In this document: in pieces, positions 1-8,010 of the stretch | How the letters are laid out: every line of letters starts with the position of its first letter | How positions within the stretch are numbered: the stretch's first letter is position 1 | Assembly: GCA_009377525.1 (NCBI GenBank) | Contig: WHTW01000008.1 | Span: 34,019-98,018 of the forward strand | Length of the DNA: 64,000 nt | Direction of reading: 5' to 3' | Source: Rhodospirillales bacterium | GTDB taxonomy: Bacteria; Pseudomonadota; Alphaproteobacteria; Reyranellales; Reyranellaceae | Notes under the pieces: generated by a model | Told to the model about the DNA's origin: nothing | Databases searched by the model: none | What the model saw: only the letters and a program-made list of their open reading frames with translations | Position numbers and translations under genes: made by a program

Positions 1-110
1 GCCGAGACGCCGGTCACGGCGATATTGAACGCATCGAGATGGTCGCGGACGAACTGGGCGCCCGTGCCTGTCTGGTCGAAAACGATCTTCAGGTCATCTG
101 CCGGCTTCAA
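1..110 (-). CDS. Partial unrecognised protein, 5' end only (window edge)
   Basis: An open frame on the minus strand runs off the left edge. The best start is a TTG at 110, which overlaps the end of fdsD by 17 nt and gives about 36 residues beginning MKPADDLKIVFDQTG. The codon use is like that of fdsD and the overlap suggests translational coupling in the fds operon. The family is not recognised. In many fds operons an FdhD-type sulfurtransferase (fdsC) lies near fdsD, but nothing here identifies this frame as FdhD. The start codon and reality of the gene are tentative because only the N-terminus is visible. Confidence 0.4.
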   Translation of the reverse strand, partial: MKPADDLKIVFDQTGTGAQFVRDHLDAFNIAVTGVS

Positions 111-342
111 GAGGCGCCCCGCGTTTCGCCTCCTTTAGCCTCCCGATGGCTTCTCGAACAGGGCCATCCAGGCCCGCCCCGCCGGCCCGCCAATGGGCGA
201 CGATGCTGGCCTTCATGCGCGGATCCCAGAACTTCTCCAGATGGTCGGCAATGCCCGCGACCGGATCGCCATCGCGCTGCGGCGTGAAGAACTTGCCGAT
301 CTGGTTGGCCATCATCACCAGCTTGTCGAGCGTGCCGGACAT
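94..342 (-). CDS. fdsD: NAD-dependent formate dehydrogenase subunit delta (FdsD)
   Basis: 82-residue protein at the 3' end of the fds operon. FdsD is a small accessory protein needed for assembly or stability of the cytoplasmic molybdenum-containing formate dehydrogenase FdsABG. The family features seen are the short length, an N-terminal KLVMMANQIGKFF segment and an aromatic KFWDPRM motif, which are typical of delta subunits. The ATG lies 3 nt downstream of the fdsA stop, so the two are probably translated together. The usual fdsC (fdhD) gene is not found between fdsA and fdsD. Assignment rests on these motifs and on position in the operon. Confidence 0.88.
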   Translation of the reverse strand: MSGTLDKLVMMANQIGKFFTPQRDGDPVAGIADHLEKFWDPRMKASIVAHWRAGGAGLDGPVREAIGRLKEAKRGAPLEAGR

Positions 343-345
343 CGC

Positions 346-3186
346 CTACTCCGCAGCCACCTTGGCGATGCGCCGGCTGTGCTCGGCCTGCTCGGCGTAC
401 TCGCGCTGCCAGTCGCTGGGCCCGTTGGACGGCGAGACCTGCACGGCGGTCACCTTGTACTCGGGGCAATTGGTCGCCCAGTCCGAGAACTCGGTGGTGA
501 CGACGTTGGCCTGCGTGTCGGGATGGTGGAAGGTCGTATAGACCACGCCCGGCGCCACGCGATCGGTGATCCTGGCGCGCAGCGCCGTGCCGCCCGCCCG
601 GCTGTCGAGCTTCACCCAGTCGCCATCGCGCACGCCGCGTTCCTCGGCATCGTGCGGATGGATTTCCAGCACATCCTCCTCGTGCCAAATCACGTTGTCG
701 GTGCGCCGTGTCTGGGCGCCGACATTGTACTGGCTGAGGATGCGGCCGGTGGTCAGCAGCAGCGGGAAACGCGGGCCGACCTTCTCATCTGTCGGCACGT
801 ACTCGGTGATCATGAAGTTGCCTTTGCCGCGGGCGAAGCCACCGATATGCATGACCGGCGTGCCAAGCGGCGCCTTTTCGTTGCACGGCCACTGGACGGA
901 GCCGACCTTGTCGAGAAGCTCGAACGAGACGCCGGCGAAGGTCGGCGTCAGCCGGGCGATCTCGTCCATGATCTCGGAGGGATGGCTGTAGGGCATCTCG
1001 AAGCCCATCGCCTTGGCGATGGCGAGCGTGATCTCCCAGTCGGCCATGCCGTTCTTGGGCGTCATCACCTTGCGCACGCGGTTGATGCGGCGCTCGGCGT
1101 TGGTGAAGGTGCCGTCCTTCTCGAGGAAGGTCGAGCCCGGCAGGAAGACGTGGGCGTAGTTCGCGGTCTCGTTCAGGAACAGATCCTGCACGACGACGCA
1201 TTCCATCGCCGCAAGGGCTGCCTGGACGTGCTTGGTGTTGGGATCGGACTGCAGGATGTCCTCGCCCTGCACGTAGATGCCCTTGAAAGTGCCGTCGATC
1301 GCCGCATCGAACATGTTGGGGATGCGGAGCCCTGGCTCGGCATCGAGCGGGCGGCCCCACAGCTTCTCGAACATGGCGCGCGTGGCGTCGTCGGAGATAT
1401 GGCGGTAGCCCGAGAGCTCGTGCGGGAAGCTACCCATGTCGCACGAGCCCTGGACGTTGTTCTGGCCGCGCAGCGGGTTCACGCCGACGCCGGGACGGCC
1501 GAGATTGCCGGTTGCCATGGCGAGGTTGGCGAGCCCCATCACGGCCGTGGTGCCTTGGCTGTGCTCGGTGACGCCGAGGCCATAGTAGATCGCGCTGTTC
1601 TTGCCCGAGGCATAGAGCCGGGCGGCACCGCGGATTGCGTCTGCCGACACGCCGGCAATCAGGCCGACGGTTTCGGGACTGTTCTGCGGCCCCGACACGA
1701 AGGCGGCCCAATGCTCGAAAGCGCTGGGGTCACAGTACTCGCGGACGAACTTCTCGTTCGCCAGGCCCTCGGTGACGATGACATGAGCGATGGCGTTCAG
1801 GATGGCGGCATTGGTGCCCGGACGAAGCGGCAGGTGATGCTGGGCTTCGATGTGCGGGGTGCGCACGAGATCAATGCGTCGCGGATCGATGATGATCAGC
1901 TTGGCGCCTTGGCGCAGCCGCTTCTTCATGCGCGAGGCGAACACCGGATGGGCGTCGGTCGGGTTGGCGCCGATGATCAGGACGACGTCGGTATGCTCGA
2001 CCGAGTCGAAGTCCTGCGTGCCCGCCGAGGTGCCGAAGGTGGTCTTGAGGCCATAGCCGGTGGGCGAATGGCAGACCCGGGCGCAGGTATCGACGTTGTT
2101 GTTGCCGAAGCCGCCGCGCACCAGCTTCTGCACCAGGTAAGTCTCCTCGTTGGTGCAGCGCGAGGAGGTGATGCCACCGATCGCCAGCCGGCCGTACCTG
2201 GCCTGCAGACGCTTGAACTCCGAGGCGACGCGCCCGATCGCCACTTCCCATGTCACTTCGCACCACGGCTGGTCGATGGTCTCGCGGATCATCGGCTTCA
2301 GGATGCGCTCGCGATGATTGGCATAGCCCCAGGCGAACCGGCCTTTCACGCACGAATGGCCGCGATTGGCCTTGCCGTCCTTGTAGGGGACCATGCGCAC
2401 CAGCTCCTCGCCGCGCATCTCGGCCTTGAAGCTGCAGCCGACGCCGCAATAGGCGCAGGTCGTCACCACCGAATGCTCGGGCACGCCGATGTCGATGACA
2501 CTCTTCTCCGACAGCGTTGCGGTCGGGCAGGCCTGCACGCAGGCGCCGCACGACACGCATTCCGAATCGACGAACGACTCGGCCATGCCAGCCGACACCT
2601 TGGAGTCGAAGCCGCGACCCTGGATGGTAAGCGCAAACGTGCCCTGCACTTCCTCGCAGGCGCGCACGCAGCGTGAGCAGACGATGCACTTCGACGGATC
2701 GAAGGTGAAATACGGGTTGGACTCGTCCTTGGCCTGCCTGGTGTGGTTCTCGCCGTCGTAGCCGTAGCGTACGTCGCGCAGGCCGACGGCGCCCGCCATG
2801 TCCTGCAATTCGCAGTCGCCGTTGGCCGCACAAGTCAGGCAGTCGAGCGGATGGTCGGAGATGTAGAGCTCCATCACGCCCTTGCGGATCTGCTTCAGTC
2901 GCTCGGTCTGGGTCGACACCACCATGCCGTTGCCGACGGGCGTGGTGCACGAAGCGGGCGTGCCGGGGCGACCCTGGATCTCAACCAGGCAGAGCCGGCA
3001 CGATCCGAACGCGTCGACCGAGTCGGTGGCGCAGAGCTTGGGCACCTGGGTGCCGATATCCATCGCCGCGCGCATGATCGAGGTGCCGGCGGGCACCGTG
3101 ACGGCCTGGCCGTCGATGGTGAGGGTCACCATCTCGGACGACTTGCTGGCTGGCGTGCCGTAATCGGTCTCGTGAACGAGAGACAT
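346..3186 (-). CDS. fdsA: NAD-dependent formate dehydrogenase alpha subunit, Mo-bisMGD catalytic chain
   Basis: 946 residues, normal for FdsA. It oxidises formate to CO2 at a molybdenum bis-MGD centre and passes electrons down Fe-S clusters to FdsB. Visible in order: an N-terminal [2Fe-2S] domain (C52, C63, C66, C80), a His-Cys3 cluster (H112, C116, C119, C125), two ferredoxin-type [4Fe-4S] sites (C167/170/173/177 and C210/213/216/220), then the molybdopterin domain with its own cluster (C244, C247, C251, C279). The catalytic motif VCHSPTGYGL places the Mo ligand at C372 (Cys, not Sec) with the conserved H373. An AAGGAG ribosome site sits 6 nt before the ATG. It follows fdsB by 10 nt in the fdsGBAD operon. 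The enzyme is cytoplasmic. Confidence 0.97.
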   Translation of the reverse strand: MSLVHETDYGTPASKSSEMVTLTIDGQAVTVPAGTSIMRAAMDIGTQVPKLCATDSVDAFGSCRLCLVEIQGRPGTPASCTTPVGNGMVVSTQTERLKQIRKGVMELYISDHPLDCLTCAANGDCELQDMAGAVGLRDVRYGYDGENHTRQAKDESNPYFTFDPSKCIVCSRCVRACEEVQGTFALTIQGRGFDSKVSAGMAESFVDSECVSCGACVQACPTATLSEKSVIDIGVPEHSVVTTCAYCGVGCSFKAEMRGEELVRMVPYKDGKANRGHSCVKGRFAWGYANHRERILKPMIRETIDQPWCEVTWEVAIGRVASEFKRLQARYGRLAIGGITSSRCTNEETYLVQKLVRGGFGNNNVDTCARVCHSPTGYGLKTTFGTSAGTQDFDSVEHTDVVLIIGANPTDAHPVFASRMKKRLRQGAKLIIIDPRRIDLVRTPHIEAQHHLPLRPGTNAAILNAIAHVIVTEGLANEKFVREYCDPSAFEHWAAFVSGPQNSPETVGLIAGVSADAIRGAARLYASGKNSAIYYGLGVTEHSQGTTAVMGLANLAMATGNLGRPGVGVNPLRGQNNVQGSCDMGSFPHELSGYRHISDDATRAMFEKLWGRPLDAEPGLRIPNMFDAAIDGTFKGIYVQGEDILQSDPNTKHVQAALAAMECVVVQDLFLNETANYAHVFLPGSTFLEKDGTFTNAERRINRVRKVMTPKNGMADWEITLAIAKAMGFEMPYSHPSEIMDEIARLTPTFAGVSFELLDKVGSVQWPCNEKAPLGTPVMHIGGFARGKGNFMITEYVPTDEKVGPRFPLLLTTGRILSQYNVGAQTRRTDNVIWHEEDVLEIHPHDAEERGVRDGDWVKLDSRAGGTALRARITDRVAPGVVYTTFHHPDTQANVVTTEFSDWATNCPEYKVTAVQVSPSNGPSDWQREYAEQAEHSRRIAKVAAE

Positions 3187-3196
3187 GGCCTGCTCC

Positions 3197-4750
3197 TTAT
3201 TCCGCCGCGGCCTTGAGGCCAGATTTGCTGGGGTCTTGGCGGTCGAAATCCTCGGGGAAATGCCGGATGGCGCTCATCACCGGATAGGGCGTGAAGCCGC
3301 CAAGGGCGCATAGCGAGCCGAACTTCAGCGTCTGACAGAGGTCGGTGATCAGCGCGAGATTGGCCTCGACGCGCTCGCCGCGGATGATCTTGTCCATGGT
3401 CTCCGTGCCGCGCACCGAGCCGATGCGGCAGGGCGTGCACTTGCCGCAGGATTCGATGGCGCAGAATTCCAGCGCGAAGCGTGCCTGATGGGCCATGTCG
3501 ACCGTGTCGTCGAACACCACGACGCCGCCATGGCCGATCAGCCCATCGAGGGCAGCAAAGGCCTCGTAGTCGAAGGGCGTGTCGAACAGCTTGCGTGGGA
3601 AGTAGGCGCCCAATGGACCGCCGACCTGGACGGCGCGCGCCGGCCGGCCGGTGCAGGTGCCGCCGCCGATATCCTCGACGATCTCGCCCAGGGTCAGGCC
3701 AAAGGCCGCCTCGAACAGGCCGCCATGCTTGGCGTTTCCGGCGAGCTGGATCGGCATGGTGCCGCGCGAGCGGCCCATGCCCAGGGCGGCATAGTGCTCC
3801 GCGCCGTCCGCCAGGATGGCGGGCACTGTCGCGAGCGAGATCAAGTTATTGATGACCGTGGGCTTGCCGAACAAGCCCTTGTGCGCCGGCAAGGGCGGCT
3901 TGGCTCGCACCTGGCCGCGCTTGCCTTCGAGGCTTTCCAGCAGCGAGGTCTCCTCGCCGCAGACATAGGCGCCGGCGCCGACGCGCACTTCCAGGTCAAA
4001 CTTGGCTTCGGCGCCTAAGAGGCCCTCGCGCTCGGCCAACACGATGGCGTGCTCCATGACGCGGATGGCGTCGGGATACTCGGAGCGGACGTAGATGTAG
4101 CCCTTGGTCGCGCCGACCGCGAAGCCCGCGATCGCCATGCCCTCGATCAGCAGGAAGGGATCGCCCTCCATGATCATGCGGTCGGCATAGGTGCCCGAAT
4201 CGCCTTCGTCGGCATTGCAGACGATGTATTTCCGGTCGGCCGCGGTGTCGGCGACGGTCTTCCACTTGATGCCAGTCGGGAAGCCCGCGCCGCCGCGGCC
4301 GCGCAGGCCCGACTTGGTGACGGCCTCGACTGTCGCCGCAGGACCAATGCTGCGGGCCCGCTCGAGGCCGCGCCATCCACCATGAGCGCGATAGTCCGCC
4401 AAGGACAGCGGATCGACGATGCCGCAGCGGGCGAAGGTGATTCGCGTCTGGCGCTTGAGGAAGGGAATGTCCTCCGGCCTGCCGACGCAAAGCGGATGCG
4501 AAGCTGCCGGCATGCCGTCAACGAACAAGCCCGGCACGTCCTTGGCCGTCACAGGCCCGAAGCCAACGCGAACACCACCGATCTCGACTTCGATCAGAGG
4601 TTCCAGCCAGAACAGGCCACGCGAGCCGGTGCGCACCACCTCGACGGCGAGTCCCTGGCGCTTGGCCTCGTCGGCGATCGCGGCCGCAACCTTGTCGGCG
4701 CCGACGGCGCGGGCCGCGGCGTCGCGGGGAACGAAGATGCGCGTGGCCAT
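3197..4750 (-). CDS. fdsB: NAD-dependent formate dehydrogenase beta subunit, NADH/FMN-binding (NuoF-like)
   Basis: 517 residues. This diaphorase chain takes electrons from FdsA and reduces NAD+. Residues 1 to about 110 look like the thioredoxin-like N-terminal domain found fused to FdsB. The glycine-rich GLRGRGGAGFPTG motif is the NADH/FMN site of the NuoF family. Near the C-terminus SCGKCTPCRIGS plus a later Cys (in FGSLCALGG) gives the four ligands of a [4Fe-4S] cluster. The start ATG overlaps the fdsG stop by one base (TGATG), indicating coupled translation. It lies between fdsG and fdsA. Confidence 0.96.
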   Translation of the reverse strand: MATRIFVPRDAAARAVGADKVAAAIADEAKRQGLAVEVVRTGSRGLFWLEPLIEVEIGGVRVGFGPVTAKDVPGLFVDGMPAASHPLCVGRPEDIPFLKRQTRITFARCGIVDPLSLADYRAHGGWRGLERARSIGPAATVEAVTKSGLRGRGGAGFPTGIKWKTVADTAADRKYIVCNADEGDSGTYADRMIMEGDPFLLIEGMAIAGFAVGATKGYIYVRSEYPDAIRVMEHAIVLAEREGLLGAEAKFDLEVRVGAGAYVCGEETSLLESLEGKRGQVRAKPPLPAHKGLFGKPTVINNLISLATVPAILADGAEHYAALGMGRSRGTMPIQLAGNAKHGGLFEAAFGLTLGEIVEDIGGGTCTGRPARAVQVGGPLGAYFPRKLFDTPFDYEAFAALDGLIGHGGVVVFDDTVDMAHQARFALEFCAIESCGKCTPCRIGSVRGTETMDKIIRGERVEANLALITDLCQTLKFGSLCALGGFTPYPVMSAIRHFPEDFDRQDPSKSGLKAAAE

Positions 4751-5211
4751 CAGCCGACCTCGCGCGCGATGTCGTCGATCGAGGCCGACGTCAGCCGCCC
4801 CATCGGTTCACCGTCGAGCATTGCCGAAGGTCCCGAGGCACAGAGGCCCAGGCAATAGGTGGCTTCGACGGTGAGACGTCCGTCGGGTGTCGTGCCGCCC
4901 CACTCCAGGCCGAAGCGATCCAGGATCTGTTGTGCAAGCTTCTCGCCATTGACCGACTGGCAGGCTTCGGCGCGACACAGCTTCAGCACATGCCGACCGG
5001 CCGGCGCCTCCCGGAAGTCGTGATAGAAGGAGACGACGCCATGCACCTCGGCGCGCGTCAGGTTGAGGGCATGGGCGATGAACGGCACGGCCGGCGCCGG
5101 CACATGGCCAAACGCGGCCTGCATGTCGTGCAGGATGGGCAGCAACGCACCTTCGCGACCCGTGTGGCGACGGATGATGTCGTTGGCCTGCGCTTCGCTC
5201 CACGCCGCCAT
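4750..5211 (-). CDS. fdsG: NAD-dependent formate dehydrogenase gamma subunit, [2Fe-2S] protein (NuoE-like)
   Basis: 153 residues with the thioredoxin-fold [2Fe-2S] ligand pattern of NuoE: two Cys in LCRAEACQS and two in CLGLCASG. It joins FdsB in the diaphorase part of the formate dehydrogenase. An in-frame ATG at 5223 would add four residues (MEFN), but a GGAG sits at 5218-5221, well placed for the ATG at 5211 and inside the longer version, so MAAWSEAQ is preferred. It is the first gene of the operon, with about 200 bp of upstream DNA holding a LysR-type palindrome. Confidence 0.94.
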   Translation of the reverse strand: MAAWSEAQANDIIRRHTGREGALLPILHDMQAAFGHVPAPAVPFIAHALNLTRAEVHGVVSFYHDFREAPAGRHVLKLCRAEACQSVNGEKLAQQILDRFGLEWGGTTPDGRLTVEATYCLGLCASGPSAMLDGEPMGRLTSASIDDIAREVG

Positions 5212-5306
5212 GTTGAACTCCAATGGCTACCGGCCGAACATCCGGCCATCGCTGCCTAGCTATTGAGCCCTGGTCAGCCAGCACACAATAAAGCTGATGC
5301 GTGCTG

Positions 5307-5325
5307 CGATAGAACAAATCTATCG
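5307..5325. promoter_or_regulatory. Candidate LysR operator upstream of fdsG
   Basis: A perfect inverted repeat CGATAGA-ACAAA-TCTATCG (7-bp arms, 5-bp centre) lies about 96 bp upstream of fdsG. It contains the T-N11-A pattern (TAGAACAAATCTA) that LysR-type regulators bind. The next gene upstream is a LysR regulator transcribed in the same direction, so control of fds by that protein is the simple inference. The rest of the 5212-5409 gap is visibly AT-richer than its surroundings, as expected of a promoter; no clear -35/-10 pair is asserted. Confidence 0.6.
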
Positions 5326-5409
5326 ATTTTGAAGGCTATCGCCAACTTTACCTATCATGGTGCTCTATATCTGGCGCCGTTTAGATGGTGCAATACTATA
5401 TATTGATTT

Positions 5410-6300
5410 TCAGCCCATGGTCTTCGCCAGATGGCTCGCCTCGGCCACCAAAGCCGAGGCCAGAGGCGTCATAGGTTCACGCGGCGGCACCACCAGCCCG
5501 ATCTGGTGGACGGCCTCCGGCTCGATGATCGGGATAGACCGCAGGCGTTCGGTCAGGCCGAGCGTATCGGCCAGCTTCTCCGGCATCACGCTCGCCCAGC
5601 GCCCGGTGCGGACGTGCGAGAACAGCACGATCATGGAGTTGGATTCGAGTGTCGGCTCGGGCCGGCTGCCGGCAGCGTGCAGGAGGCTGTCGATGATGCG
5701 CCGGTTCTGCATGTCCGGGGTCAGCAGGCATAGCGGGATGCGCCCGACCTCGGCCCAGGTGACCTTGTCGCGTTCGCCCAACGGGCTGTCGGCCGAGGTC
5801 AGGAGCCGGTACTGCTCGAGATAGAGCGGCACGGCGCGCATGCGGCCCAGCGGTTCATTGTCGATGTAGGTCAGGCCGGCATCGACCTCGAGATTTTCAA
5901 GCATCGACAGGACATCGGCCGAAGTCCTCGACAGGATCGTGAACTTCACATTGGGATGCTTGGCCCGATAGGGCGTAGTCAGGGCCGATACCATGGCCAG
6001 TGCCGTGGGTACGGCCGCGATCTTCAGGTGACCACTCAACCCCTGCTTGAGAGTGCGTACCTCCTCGCGCATGGCCCGCGCGTCGGCGACGATGGTGCGC
6101 GCCCAGTCCAGCACGCGCTCGCCCTCGGCGGTGAAGCCCAGGAAGCGCGACGTGCGCTGCACAAGCATGACACCCAGCGTGTCTTCGAGCTGCTTGATCC
6201 CTGCGGAAAAGGTCGGCTGGGTCACGCCGCACTGCTCGGCGGCCTTGCCGAAGTTCTTTTCCCGCGCCAAGGCGATGAGGAACTCGAGCTTGTCGATCAT
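5410..6300 (-). CDS. LysR-family transcriptional regulator
   Basis: 296 residues from the ATG at 6300 (a GTG at 6360 would add 20 residues with no family similarity). An N-terminal winged helix-turn-helix is visible (KLEFLIALAREKNFGKAAE then VTQPTFSAGIKQLE), followed by a linker helix and a periplasmic-binding-like effector domain from about residue 70. It lies upstream of fdsG and is divergent from tctC, so it could control formate dehydrogenase, the transporter or both. LysR regulators next to fds operons are known to respond to formate or C1 status; the effector here is not known. Confidence 0.9.
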   Translation of the reverse strand: MIDKLEFLIALAREKNFGKAAEQCGVTQPTFSAGIKQLEDTLGVMLVQRTSRFLGFTAEGERVLDWARTIVADARAMREEVRTLKQGLSGHLKIAAVPTALAMVSALTTPYRAKHPNVKFTILSRTSADVLSMLENLEVDAGLTYIDNEPLGRMRAVPLYLEQYRLLTSADSPLGERDKVTWAEVGRIPLCLLTPDMQNRRIIDSLLHAAGSRPEPTLESNSMIVLFSHVRTGRWASVMPEKLADTLGLTERLRSIPIIEPEAVHQIGLVVPPREPMTPLASALVAEASHLAKTMG

Positions 6301-6355
6301 TGGTTCGTCGGCGCTCGACCCGTCACCGGGATCATTGTAGAGTTTTTCCAGAACT

Positions 6356-6371
6356 AGCACAAAAAAGTGCT
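6356..6371. promoter_or_regulatory. Small inverted repeat in the LysR-tctC intergenic region
   Basis: AGCAC-AAAAAA-GTGCT (5-bp arms, 6-bp centre) lies in the 89-bp gap between the divergent LysR gene and tctC, only 3 bp before the tctC ribosome site GGGAGGA (6374-6380). It could be part of an operator or a leader hairpin. The arms are short, so this is a weak call. Confidence 0.3.
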
Positions 6372-6389
6372 TCGGGAGGAACCATCGTC

Positions 6390-7400
6390 ATGACCCATAC
6401 GCTTCGTTCGCGAGTGGTCGCTGTCGCCATGACTGCACTCGCCGCTGGCCTCTACGTCACACCGGCATCCGCCTGGGAACCTACGCGTAACGTCGAATTC
6501 ATCGTGCCCGCCGGCACCGGCGGCGGCGCCGACCAGATGGCGCGCATGATCCAGGGGATCGTCACCAAGCACAACCTGATGAAGCAGAGCGTGGTGGTGA
6601 TCAACAAGGCCGGCGGCGCCGGCGGCGAAGGCTTCCTGGACATCAAGAATTCCAAGGGCAATCCCAACAAGCTGGTGATCACGCTCTCGAACCTGTTCAC
6701 CACGCCGCTTGCCACCGGCATTCCCTTCTCGTGGAAGGAGATGACGCCGGTCGCCATGCTGGCGCTCGACGAGTTCGTGCTGTGGGTCAATGCCGATTCG
6801 CCTTACAAGACGGTCGCCGAGCTGGTGGCCGCCATCAAGGCGGCCCCTCCGGGCAAATTCAAGATGGGTGGCACGGGTTCCAAGCAGGAGGACCAGATCA
6901 TCACCGTCGCGCTCGAGAAGGCGACCGGCACCAAGTTCACCTACGTGCCCTACAAGGGCGGCGGCGAGGTCGCGGTCCAGCTCGTCGGCAAGCATGTCGA
7001 CATGACCGTCAACAACCCGATCGAAGGGGTGGCCCAGTGGCGCGCCGGCAAGGTCCGCCCGCTCTGCGTGTTCGACAGCAAGCCGCTCGCCGGCAAGGCC
7101 AAGATCGCTGGCGACCTGTCGTGGTCGAGCATCCCAACCTGCAAGTCGCAGGGTCTCGACATCGAATACCTGATGCTGCGCGGCGTGTTCATGCCCGCGA
7201 ACGTGCCGAAGGACGCGGTCGACTACTATGTCGAGCTGTTCAAGAAGGTGCGCGCGACGCCGGAATGGGCGCAGCTCATGGCCGACGGCGCCTTCAATCA
7301 ATCGTTCATGACCGGTGCCGACTACACCAAGTGGGTCGAGGGCGAGGAGAAACGCCATCGCAACCTGATGAAGGAAGCGGGCTTCCTCGCAACGAATTGA
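6390..7400 (+). CDS. tctC: Tripartite tricarboxylate transporter substrate-binding protein (TctC/Bug family)
   Basis: 336 residues. Periplasmic receptor of a TctCBA secondary carrier; binds a carboxylate and hands it to the TctAB membrane part. A signal peptide runs to about residue 28 (Arg-containing n-region, hydrophobic core, ASA before WEPTRN). The mature N-terminus with NVEFIVPAGTGGGADQMAR is the Bug-family substrate loop. The ATG at 6390 was chosen because GGGAGGA precedes it by 9 nt; an upstream in-frame start would put about 30 non-signal residues in front. It is the first gene of a tctC-tctB-tctA operon; a hairpin with a T-run follows it. The substrate is not visible from sequence; oxalate or another small dicarboxylate is suggested by the oxc-frc genes nearby. 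Confidence 0.93.
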   Translation: MTHTLRSRVVAVAMTALAAGLYVTPASAWEPTRNVEFIVPAGTGGGADQMARMIQGIVTKHNLMKQSVVVINKAGGAGGEGFLDIKNSKGNPNKLVITLSNLFTTPLATGIPFSWKEMTPVAMLALDEFVLWVNADSPYKTVAELVAAIKAAPPGKFKMGGTGSKQEDQIITVALEKATGTKFTYVPYKGGGEVAVQLVGKHVDMTVNNPIEGVAQWRAGKVRPLCVFDSKPLAGKAKIAGDLSWSSIPTCKSQGLDIEYLMLRGVFMPANVPKDAVDYYVELFKKVRATPEWAQLMADGAFNQSFMTGADYTKWVEGEEKRHRNLMKEAGFLATN

Positions 7401-7422
7401 TCACAAATTCCAGACCAACCTT

Positions 7423-7456
7423 GCCGGGAGCGACGCCATCCTCCCGGCATTGTTTT
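7423..7456 (+). terminator. Intrinsic terminator or attenuator between tctC and tctB
   Basis: GCCGGGAG (7423-7430), a 10-nt loop, then CTCCCGGC (7441-7448) form a perfect 8-bp GC-rich stem followed by ATTGTTTT. It begins 22 nt after the tctC stop and ends before tctB. Partial termination here would give more binding protein than membrane subunits, a common arrangement in binding-protein-dependent transporters. Confidence 0.8.
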
Positions 7457-7481
7457 GCCGAGCACTGAAGGGCAAGGGTTC

Positions 7482-7982
7482 ATGTCGGATTCCCCTGACG
7501 GTCAATCCTCCGGGCCGCGTCAGCATCTCGTCGAAGTCGGCGTTGCCGCCTTCATGGTCCTGTTGGGCATCATCGCCATCATCGGCAGCCTGCGTGTCGG
7601 CACCGGCTGGGGGGCGGAAGGTCCCAAGTCGGGCTTCTTCCCCTTCTGGATCGGCCTGATCGTCGTCGGCACCAGCCTCTACAACATGGTGCGCGCCTAC
7701 ACCCACGGCAGCCGCAAACTGTTCGCGAGCTGGATGCAGATCGCACAGGTCCTCAAGGTAGTGCTGCCGCTCACGATCTATGTCGGCGTCATCCCGTGGA
7801 TCGGCATCTATCTCGCGTCGGCATTGCTGATCGCCGGCTTCATGCGTTGGATCGGCCGCTACGGCTGGCTGCTGACCTTGGCCATCAGCATCGGCCTGCC
7901 GGTGGTGACGTACTTCACGTTCGAGATGTGGTTCCTCGTGCCCCTGCCCAAGGGGCCGATCGAGGACATGCTCGGCCTCTAG
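7482..7982 (+). CDS. tctB: Tripartite tricarboxylate transporter small membrane subunit (TctB)
   Basis: 166 residues with four predicted membrane helices (about residues 20-45, 52-72, 85-110 and 120-150), the layout of TctB. It forms the inner-membrane channel complex with TctA. The conserved GWGAEGPKSGFFPFWIG loop between helices 1 and 2 is a TctB hallmark. The ATG at 7482 is preferred over one at 7455, which would overlap the tctC-tctB hairpin and adds nine non-conserved residues. tctA follows after 28 nt. Confidence 0.9.
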   Translation: MSDSPDGQSSGPRQHLVEVGVAAFMVLLGIIAIIGSLRVGTGWGAEGPKSGFFPFWIGLIVVGTSLYNMVRAYTHGSRKLFASWMQIAQVLKVVLPLTIYVGVIPWIGIYLASALLIAGFMRWIGRYGWLLTLAISIGLPVVTYFTFEMWFLVPLPKGPIEDMLGL

Positions 7983-8010
7983 ACCGACAAGAATAAAGGG
8001 ATCGAAGGGG

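Noticed and set aside
193..2676. 827-residue plus-strand open frame
   Set aside because: It is exactly antisense to fdsA and has no recognisable domain; long antisense frames are common in GC-rich genes.
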